This document shows positions 1 through 10,700 of a stretch of DNA of 64,000 bases, one piece after another (position 1 is the stretch's first letter; each line of letters begins with the position of its first letter). The translations under genes and the position numbers were made by a program. The notes below the pieces were generated by a model. It worked only from the letters and a program-made list of their open reading frames with translations. It was not told the DNA's origin and ran no database searches. This DNA comes from Bolinopsis microptera. Lineage: Eukaryota > Ctenophora > Tentaculata > Lobata > Bolinopsidae. The stretch lies in assembly GCF_026151205.1 (NCBI RefSeq), contig NC_087079.1, positions 2,451,730 to 2,515,729 of the forward strand, written 5' to 3'.

Positions 1-1216
1 TCTGAAATAATAAAGAGGGTGTTATTGCTTAATCAGTGAATGGATTTGACTTATCGTGGGCAGGTGCAGCATATCTTTAGGCACGTGACAGCGAAATTAA
101 CCAATCAGTTTCCACTAACGCAGATAAAATTTATAAATCGATGTCAAGAGTTTTAAAGATATACTCCGCCTCCCTAAATAAATCAAATCACCTTAAAAAC
201 TTTCATAGCAAATTTCAAATTATTTGGTTTATTTAATACACATTGCAAGAAAATTTGCTTTAAAAGTTGATGCACAGTTTAGCAGTCGAGAGTGAGTGAA
301 TGCTGAGATGAAATTAAATAGAAATATTTCGCCTTGCCCAGGTTGTTGACTTTAATCCTCAAAACTAAACAGTAACCTAAAATCTGACTAAATTCATCCG
401 CAACCTTTCCACCAGGTCACTACTCTAGCACAGTGGCGTAAACAGATGGGAAACAAATTACTGGCGTGGAACGTCCGAAGGTCGAACGAAGGTCACATAT
501 ATGTATGTATATTATGTATGATTAAGTGTGTGTGTGTGTGTGTGCTGTTTATTTTTGTTCGACTTAAAGAATAAATGTCTTAGTGCTTCACCACAGATAA
601 GACTAATTAATCAGGAAAGGCTTGTTTCTTGTCACAAAGAAGTATATAATATAATTATATCCTTTAATAGTGCTTCGGTACAAACAAATTAACTAATCCC
701 TTTAACTGTTAAAGAAAACGGATTTTGTCACAAAAAAGAATACTAGTTTAAATGCACATTGCACAGGTAAGACAGCGAATCTATCAATAAGACAGTCGTC
801 TTGGCATCTTTATGTCGTTACTCAGTGTGTTCATGGCTGTCTGACTTGCTCATTAAATTGAAGCCCTGGAGTTTATCATCCTTACAACCACAGTTATAAG
901 TTTGGTGGTTTCAGATAAAAATGGAGTGCACTCGTATAAAGATGGTTATCGCACACGTATAAAGATGGTTATCAAAAATTCCGAGCTCTGCAAAGAAAGT
1001 CGAATTGATGGAACTGGAAGTAACGGAAGAATCTTATATTGATTATCAAGGGTTACAAATAAAAGATAGCAACATTGATATCTCTTTCAATACGCCCTAG
1101 ATCTCTTTAGTACTATAGCAAATTTAGCTTTGAGAGGCTTCATTTAAAAATGGTAAAGCTGACTTTGAAAAGGCGTACTTTTCTATGAAACTCACTTGTG
1201 CTAGGGCTTGTGTCAC
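1..1216. other. Left edge: no gene recognised; expected site of gene A 3' exons
   Basis: In gene B the transmembrane exon follows the CCP exon by about 360 bp. No hydrophobic exon with a matching acceptor was found here on the minus strand. The stretch holds a (TG)n run at about 528-543 and nothing else recognisable. The gene may continue beyond position 1. Confidence 0.5.
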
Positions 1217-1762
1217 CTTTTTCAATACACTTCGGAAGATTCTTCAAACTGGAAACGGTCCCATCAGTCTCGCAAGTCAGCTGAGAATGTTCCGGAACAT
1301 AATCAGTTTTGCATTTGACAGTGAAGTTTTGACCCGCGTTAACCTCTTCTGGACTTATGCTTTCAACATTATCAGTGTCCGTGAGTTGTGGTTTAGAACA
1401 GGTACCAGTAACACACTTTGGGGAATGATCCAAACTGGACACAGTCCCATCAGTCTTACAGATCAGTCCAGCATTTTCAGGAATATATCCAGATCTGCAC
1501 AAAACAGTGAATTTCTCTCCAGCGTTGACCTCCTCCGGGCTTACACTTTCAACATTATCAGTCAGTTCTGGTTTAGAGCAAGTTCCAATAACACAGTTTG
1601 GTGATGCAGGAGACAACTTCCCATCTTTCCCACACAATAGTTCTGTTTCACCTGGCACATAATCAGACATGCAAGTGATGGTGTACTTTTCTCCGGCTTC
1701 TATATCAGCAGTGTCAGGGGTGACAGTAGCAACGTTGGAGTCTGTAGGCTTGCTGCACTTTT
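1217..1762 (-). CDS. Gene A exon 15: three further CCP-like repeats
   Basis: 546 bp, beginning with the same bases after its acceptor as exon 14 (CCAG then AAAAGTGCAGC) and ending at a homologous donor (AAAG/GTGACAC). It encodes CCP-like repeats 5-7. The first repeat carries the same variant block as repeat 1 of exon 14 (IEAGEKYTITC, then SDYVPGE against SDYVPSE), so the whole exon was duplicated, and repeats inside it then multiplied. If not spliced, the frame runs on to a stop near 1140. Confidence 0.88.
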
Positions 1763-4700
1763 CTGGTTAGAAAATGAGTTTAATATCTTCAGATGTTATA
1801 TCATTCAACAGCAACAATGCTGAAATAGCGAAGTAAAGAGCTCCTCACAAAAAATTCTTGAGCTCTTTAATACTAAGTTAGCTTGGCAATAACATGTAAA
1901 TTAAACATTTTATACAGTTAGAATTTGCATTCCGACCTGTACTGAATTTAATCAAAATAAATTGCATGCAACATAAATTGCATTCTATATTTCTAATAAC
2001 TTAATGTAGAATGGTATAGAATTGTAGATGGTACAGAAACATGAACTAGCGAACCTGCGACTTGCGAGACTTAAAAATATAAAAAGTAGCAGCTGCCATC
2101 TCCAGCCTTAGGAACAATAACTTGACTTTACGAGTGCAGAATAACAAGCAAAAGCTGGAATCTAAAACGAAGCTGGAATTTACAGCAAAGCTGGCATCTT
2201 TTAGTTCAGCTCAATCTGCAGCGTTAACGAGGAGACACGATAAGATCTACCAGCGGGGGACACAGCAATTTATTAATAACTTTATTATAAATACCTTGTG
2301 CGCGTACCATTATAATAGTGACCCTCATTTTACCGGCACTAATTCGGCCGATTTTTATAACTTAAGCGTACAAAGTGGGAAGATAACAAATACTGGCAGC
2401 AAGATGAACGTTTACTCCGAATAGCTTTCACCTTGTTCGTTGCATTTTGGGGAATAGTCTAAACTAGAAAAGGTTCCGTCGTCAGTTTGACAGATCAGTT
2501 CAGCATGTTCAGGAATATACCCAGATTTGCACAAAACAGTGAATTTCTCTCCAGCGTTGACCTCTTCCGGGCTTACACTATCAACATTATCAGTCAGTTC
2601 TGGTTTAGAGCAAGTTCCAATAACACATTTTGGGCTATAATCCAAACTAGCAGAGGTTCCGTCAGTTTCACAGATTAGTTCAGCATTTTCAGGAATATAC
2701 CCAGATTTGCACAAAACAGCGAATTTCTCTCCAGCATTGACCTCTTCCGGGCTTACACTATCAACATTATCAGTCAGTTCTGGTTTAGAGCAAGAACCAA
2801 TAACACATTTTGGGGAATAGTCCAAACTAGAAGAGGTTCCGTCAGTTTTACAGATCAGTTCAGCACTTTCAGGAATATACCCAGATTTGCACAAAACAAT
2901 GAATTTCTCTCCAGCGTTGACCTTCTCCGGGCTTACACTTTCAACATTATCAGTCATTTCTGGTTTGGAGCAAGAACCAAGAACACACGTTGAAGCTGGA
3001 GACAACTCCCCATCCACCGCACACAATAGTTCCGCTTCACTCGGCACATAATCAGAGATACAAGTGATGGTGTACTTTTCTCCGGCTTCTATCTCTGCAG
3101 AGTCAGGGGTGACAGTAGCAACGTTGAGGATGTTCGGTTTGCTGCACTTTTCTGGCAAGTATACAAATGTGATATACCAGTCGCTACCATTCAGCAGCGG
3201 TGGTCTAGCTACAGTGCATTTTTGAAAAAAGCTTTGCTTACTGAATCAGCAGAAATTAATACATACACTGTTGACTGTGGCAACAAAATAAAAGTTGTTT
3301 TGAGAGATGGGGGAGGCGATATAGACTTAACTTTACAGGATATTCGCAAATTCAGAAGCTTGTGAAAGGTGGTAGATGAGCAAAGTTAACTTTAATAATC
3401 TTATAAGAAGGCATTCAAATACGATTAGCTTCATTAGACAATAGAAGTACTTGGTAAAAACTCAGAAATTCTTATACAGCGGGAGGGGTCTTAAACTATA
3501 AATAAAAATGAGTTTGTAGTAACAAATTAAACGTTTTAAGCTGTTACAATTTCGCAGGGGTCTGTATGTTGGTGCTATTTTTTTCTAATTGTGAATAAAA
3601 TATGAATCTAAATGGTCTGAATTTGGAATTTGACACCAAAATGAATACCAAAGACAGCTAGGATGAAGTTTCTTTTAATTTTGATCAGTCCCTAAAATCC
3701 CTTCAACTAAAAGAGCAAATCTGTTTAAACGTAAAAACTACATTACAGACTCATGTTATAGAACAACCTCATATAGGCTTTGTGAGTAAAAATGATAAAG
3801 AGCGATGATTAATTTATCGAGCATAAAAACATGTGCCACAAAGACCTCAATAAACTTGAATTGTTCTATACGTATAGACAACGACCTGTCTATACGTATT
3901 ATTGCAGTTCCTCTGTTCCTTGTGAGGCAAAAGCCTTCTAATCTGAACGATGCAGGCTCCTAATTTGAGCAACAGTATTGGGGTGGCTCTAGGGCCGGTA
4001 GTATTCAAGTTAGGGTTTAAGTCATCGAGACCTGCATTCTCTAGATACCTGACCGTTTTATATAACATGAAAATCTTACTGTAGCAAAATCACTGACTGT
4101 TAAGAATGAAAGAAGCATAACAACAGGACCAATGGTGCTGAAAGCGTTATTCCTGGTTGAATACCATTTACTCTGAAAAGTGAACAGAGTTTTATGGACA
4201 CTTTTGATGGTGATTTGTGATTGCAAACTGAATTTTATTAATTAAATGAGGGATCAAAATCAAGTAATAAGATCGTAATCAGAACAACAAGATAATTTAT
4301 TAAAATGAAAAGTTGAAAAAAAAATCAAATTTCGAAAGATCAAGCAGAAAGATCAAGCAGAAAGATCAAGCAGAAAACCCTGAAGTTGGTTACGAGAACT
4401 ATCAAAACTTACTGTCAACAGGTTCAGGGTCAGGGATCGGTTCTGGGAACATAAGAGTGATATTTTCTGATTTTATAAATTTAAATAAATTTTATGAAGG
4501 CTAGTCACATATTCATGAAACTCAACACTACCACCTGGAGTAAATATCATTTATATACAATTTTTGTAAAATCTATTTCAAATGAACCAAAACACGCCGG
4601 TTAGTGCAATCTTTGGGAAAAGAGGCAATTTCTATATACATTTAAATGATTATTTAGATATTCAAACATATAGAATGTCCTCTATGGTCACTATGGTAGC

Positions 4701-7700
4701 ATTTCGTACAGCTAGTTAAACAGAAATGTCATCAATAAAGAATAATTTGACCTTATTCAGAAGATTACATAAAAATAGAGATCCTGTTGATCTTGAAGTT
4801 TATTAAGACCTATCATCATGTCAAAAATAAATCAAAAGTAATCGTTTGTAATAGTATACCTAACTAAAACCAAAAGTACAGCGAGAATCAGTACAAGCAC
4901 CAGTGATTGGCTAGCCCTCTCATAAAATCAATACAGTTATTGTGTTAAAATATTAAATAACAGATTGGAAAATGGAAATGATAGCAATAAATCATTTGTT
5001 CACCGGCCACAATCAATCTTGTGGGGTAATTGTAAACTGTTAGCTAATCAAGATAAAAAATATCGTCATGAAAGGATAACTGTAGCTACGTATATCTTCA
5101 GTTTTCATAGTTAACATATTATAAACTCCTTTGAGATAGAATAATCAGCCGGAATGGAATAATCAATTCTGATAATCCCGGCTCCCGCTGTTAGTTTTCC
5201 CGCTTAATAAATAACCCCGGCACGTGTTCTATGACTTATAAGAACTATAAATATACTTGATCTACGTATCAGTTGAATTGCAGGCGGTGGCAAAGCTCCG
5301 GCATACTGCTTAAATTACTTCGACTCTTACATTACTTTGACCAGTCCCAGAACTTGTCTTGATGATTACATTTGTCCAGTAAATTTTGTCGTAGCAATTG
5401 CACTGTTTGATATTATAGTCGTCTATTTTGATGAAATTCATGACACGATATCGACTCCACTGTTTTTCGCTTGTCAGGCTTAACTAGACGCCCCTTATTG
5501 ATATTCATTCAATGTTCGAACTGAGGAACTATGTATAAATAGAACGCCAATTTCAACTGTCATAGTACCTTAGTTTTATTTATCTAGTAGTAGTAGTATA
5601 ATTTACGTCCCAATTCCATTTCATATTTTTCATACTAATCTCATATAGATAGAGTCAAAGTTAAATATTAAAACGAATCAGCCCTAGCACTTAGCGACAT
5701 CCCAGAGGTGTTTATAACGCAAAACGCTGGCACGCTCAAGGTTATATTAAAATAACCCCTTGTGCTAAAGCACGTCGGCGTTGTTTTCATAACAATCCCT
5801 CGTGCTTCGCACTCTAAATTATTATCAACTTTTCCAGCGCGTCGCGGGAAAAATAGAAATATAATCCCTGTGCGTGCCGGCGTTATGTGTGTTATGCTTA
5901 GTTCCAGATATAATCCTAAAGCAGAAAGTGCAGCAAGACCAGGAATAGACACCAAAACCCAGGTCCGAGTTTAAGGTCACCTGAAAATAGAATCATTGAT
6001 ATTTTTCATTCTTTCGGTAACTGTCCAGTCCAGATTAAAAAAAACGTATAAGATGGTCAGAAGTGCTAAGTATACTTGTGATAGAGAATAGTAATTATAG
6101 GACTTAAAAAGGCAGTTGATGGAAATTTAACGTCCGCCTTCTAATGGCCTAATGGGTGCAATTCTTGTTGATTTATGAAGGCTAGAAATTCAACACTACC
6201 AGCTGGAGTACGAATCATTTATATAAAATTTTTGTAAAATCTATTTCAAATGAACCAAAACACGCCGGTTAGTGCAATCTTTGGGAAAAGAGGCAATTTC
6301 TATATACATTTAAATGATTATTTAGATATTCAAACATATAGAATGTCCTCTATGGTCACTATGGTAGCATTTCGTACAGCTAGTTAAACAGAAATGTCAT
6401 CAATAAAGAATAATTTGACCTTATTCAGAAGATTACATAAAAATAGAGATCCTGTTGATCTTGAAGTTTATTAAGACCTATCATCTTGTCAAAAATGAAT
6501 CAAAAGTAATCCAAAGTAATCGTTTGTAACAGTAGACCCAACTAAAACCCAAAGTACAGCGAGAATCAGTACAAGCACCAGTGATTGGCTAGCCCTCTCA
6601 TAAAATCAATACAGTTATTGTGTTAAAATAACAGGTTGGAAATGATAGCGATAAATCATTTGTTCACCGGCCACAATCAATCTTGTGGGGTAATTGTAAA
6701 ATGTTAGGTAATCAAGAACAAAAAAGATCGTCATGAAAGGATTAATGTAGCTACGTATGAATGAGAACATGCAGTAACACAGATTGGATGCGCGTCGTAG
6801 TAGTTTGTCACGTGACTCGCGTCATCAAAACACGTGACAGTGCGCGGATGAGATTATCATGCGAATATCAAAATTACTAACCAAATCAAAACACGTGACA
6901 GTGCGCGGATGAGATTATCATGCGAATATTAAAATTACGAACCAAATTTAGTCGAGCTAAAGCGAGGCAGGATTAAAGAAACTGTGCCGGGGTTATTTAT
7001 TAAGCGTGGAAAAATAGCGGGATTATCAGAATTGATTACCTTGCGAGACATAATATACATATTCGACATAATTCCGGTGACCCATATCCCAGATGTGTTT
7101 ATAATTATAATATTTTCCTGGAATTCTTTCCCCGAAAAGTCGTGGACACTGGTAACCGATAATTTTCCCAAAGGGTTGCCAGAGTATTTTGAGGACAGAT
7201 TGTGAGTCACCTTAGGGCTCAGACTGGCTGACGGGAAGTTTCAAAACAAATAACAGTGGCGCAATATATATAAATATTAGTATCACTCACTATATTGTAT
7301 CATGCGCACTTTACTGTCACAGTTGCAATGTAAAAGTATACAACCGCATTATATATTTGATATAATCACGCATAACGCTGTCTTATGAAAGTATGAAATC
7401 TCCCTACAGTTGAAACAAAGCGGCCCCAAGAGTGAGCTCTAAGCTTATATTATTACGTGGGGCTAAACTAATTACGGTACATGTTATCCTCCTCGTTCTC
7501 TCTCCCATCCATTTATGTCACATTTCTGGAACAAAATCATCAATTAAACCACTTACCAACGGCCGATTTTTATAAAATTTGCTTATGGGCTTCGTCAGAG
7601 TTTTGTCAGCACTATACCGAAAAAACCAGTCCCGTAACTATTACCGTTTTTTTTGTATAACCGTTCGGAAATTACACACACACAGACACACAGACACACA

Positions 7701-10700
7701 CACATTCTGGTGTTATTAAGTTGATTGATCTCAGAACAATAACACTATAACAGCACAGCATAATCACATCACGTAAAGAACACCGAAATGCTGGCTTCGT
7801 TCAAACAGCAAACATTTAATTTTGACATTCAGCAAATCATTATATTCTTGCTGCACCTACAAATTTAAAAGTGTAGATTATGGCTATCCACCACGAAAAT
7901 TACTATGTAACGGTACTTACCGGCATCCACTTCTAGAATGCAGCTACCACTACCAAGACCATTGCCACCACAGGACTCAGACGAAATCTTTATTTTAAGA
8001 CCTTTCTGTTCAGCAATATCCGTAAATTCGTAAGTTTCCAGTAATGTCGAGGTTTCACCTGGAGAGAACAGTTATTTTTCCGATAGTTAAATTTCGAGAT
8101 GGTTTTGCGTTAAATTTCATGCAACCAGAGCAAATCTTTCATATAAATGCTCAGTAGCATATTTGTAAAAAAAATACTCACATGAATCGGCAGCTGATAC
8201 ACGAAGTCTTTTCGAAAACAAGGTGTTATTATTCATATCAAGCAAATCCGCCTTAAGACACTGAGCTGATGTGATTGGCGTGTCTGCTGGGAAAGTCAAA
8301 CTGATCTTTTTATCATCTTTAGTTCTTTTTGCTTTGTCACAAATTTTTTGGAATTCGATTGATTCATAATTTTTATTCTTAAATCTCTCCGTTTTCATGA
8401 CTTCAAATAACTGATACTGGAGTCCGTACGCCCTCATGTATTGCCAATAGATGCACCTGATTAGAAGATAACAGTGAGATACCTTACTAAGAGAGCGTAC
8501 ATCAGGGTCAGATTTTAAGATAATGTCAAAACTATAAAAATATTTGGTCTTAACTGTGCCCTTCAAAGACTAGATCTTCCTTTCTTTAAGAATTGAAGAG
8601 TAGGTTTACCCAACGGTTATGCTAAATCTAATACTGGATATCTTTATCACCGTTTCAATGAATTTGAGGTGTCTGATCATGTTTATGGTGAACGGAAAAA
8701 TGAAGCTGTTATTATTCTCCCCATTGGGAATTACAATAGATATTCAACAATTATCATGAAAACATTTTGACACTGCAAGAATATCTATAAAATTAACCTT
8801 GTTTGATGGTTCGCCTGTGGTTCTGGAAGTTCATCTTCATACTTATCTTGATCTATACCTGCCCTATCTTCATAGTCATAATTCTGCTCGGTGTCCGTAA
8901 TGAACTGGATTTTGTAATCGTTAAGGTAGAATTTCCAGTTGTCTGCTTTCAACAGGATCTGAAATTTTTGTAGTTAGGACCAGAATACCCTTAAATTTAT
9001 TCTTCACATAATATGATCTTAAACAATCGATAGATCAATGTGATTATGAAGTTAAACAGGTTAACAAAAAGTTTGAAGTTATCATGGAGGTAAAGTTTCA
9101 CTTTCCCGTGCTTTCGAACAGAATCTAAGATACGTCATAGTAAATATTTTATCCTAAGATTGACTCCGCAAAATAACCATAAACAAACTTGTTTGGCATT
9201 GTCCCCAGCTAGAGCTTCACTAGGCATCATGTAGGCTTTGTTGGGTGTTTGTTTTAAATCATCCCCCAGATTCACACAGGTCCGTGACGTTAAGGGGATG
9301 GATAGAAACTGAAAGTTTCAGTTTTTATCTTTCACAAATAGAAAAGAAAACAATTGTCGCTGATCTATGGGTAACGATTTTGAACTTAAATTAGTATTAA
9401 GATGTTAATTCTTTCATTCATAAAAAACAGGGGGTATTGACAGTAAGAGGATTCACAGTTATTTCACAGATGTAAGTTATTGCAAATGATTCTGGACTTT
9501 CTACAGTATGTCGATGACGTCTTTCGCTCATTATAGTTACAGTTCTGTAGTTTTTCATCTAAATTTGGATCCAGCCATGAAATCATCAGGTTAAATAGGG
9601 ATTCTCGTATAAATATGTACAAACGGTTTGTTGAATATAAAAGATATACCTTGGGAGCAATCACAACTTCAACTTTTCCAACTCCAAATTGTTTGCTAGT
9701 TATATCTGCCTCCACTCCATCAGTAGTTCTTTTGATCTGAGATATATTTATTGTTTAGATTGCTGAGGAATTTAATACGTTGTTCTTCGTCAGTATTATC
9801 AAATGCTGCCTCCAACAAAGTCAGACCAAATCCCGCCTGTGTAGAGCTTTAAATCGATCTTTAAAGTACACCATAATTTGAATTTCAAATACTAAAGATC
9901 AAGAATTAAAACCTTGCACTGGAACTCGTGTTCTCGATGCTTAACTAGATCGGTAACAGTCAGGGTTCGGCCATGGTTGGAAAGCTGAAGATTAGGATAA
10001 TCGTCGACGTTAAGATCCACTGTGAAGGAACGAACATTAGTTTTAAAACTTAGAAATATTAAACAGTGATATAACTATAACGATGTACAGCTATGATTCA
10101 TATTTAAAAATCACAAAAATCTTTAAAACGATTGAATTGATTTTTATCCAAAAACATTGATATTACTCACAATTGCATATGATAATCAATCATGAATATT
10201 TATCAGTTCACTAGAGATAGCCTGCAAAAGTTTGTCTCTTACCGTCTTGGTTATTTTCCTCGATTTGCCAAATGTAACTGACATCTTCCCATTTACCCCT
10301 GCCAGGAGTATCTCTGATGAACACCGTAAAGTTGACAGTCGAATCCTGGTCTACCAAATTTGGTTCTGTTATCTCTGATACAGGTCTTAAAAGGAGGGCG
10401 CCCGCATCGTTCTGGCCTTGGGATTTATACGTAAGTTAAAAATCCAGCGTTAAAATAAAGTTGTACAGTAATTAACTGATCAGAATGCAGTAATCATTAA
10501 ACTTAAAGACTACCACTTTTTAAAAATCAAAACACTTATTTTACTTCGGAGTATTCCAACAGCCACATTGTTACACAAGTGCAACCAGCCAACTACAAGA
10601 AGCCGTAGGATTTATTTGGCCAGTGACGGCTAAGGTAATGTGTTTTTCTTCGCCCGAAACTTTGCTGCGATGTGCAGCTCCTAATTTTTAACCATTATAC

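Noticed and set aside
1185-1604. Plus-strand frame opposite the gene A CCP exon
   Set aside because: Shadow of the minus-strand CCP exon; no domain of its own and no splice sites.
9762-9838. Extra exon between gene A exons 8 and 9 (frame AGFGLTLLEAAFDNTDEEQR)
   Set aside because: The homologous frame in gene B has an early stop, and gene C joins the flanking strands directly (FKFKCEVSRES), so this is intron.
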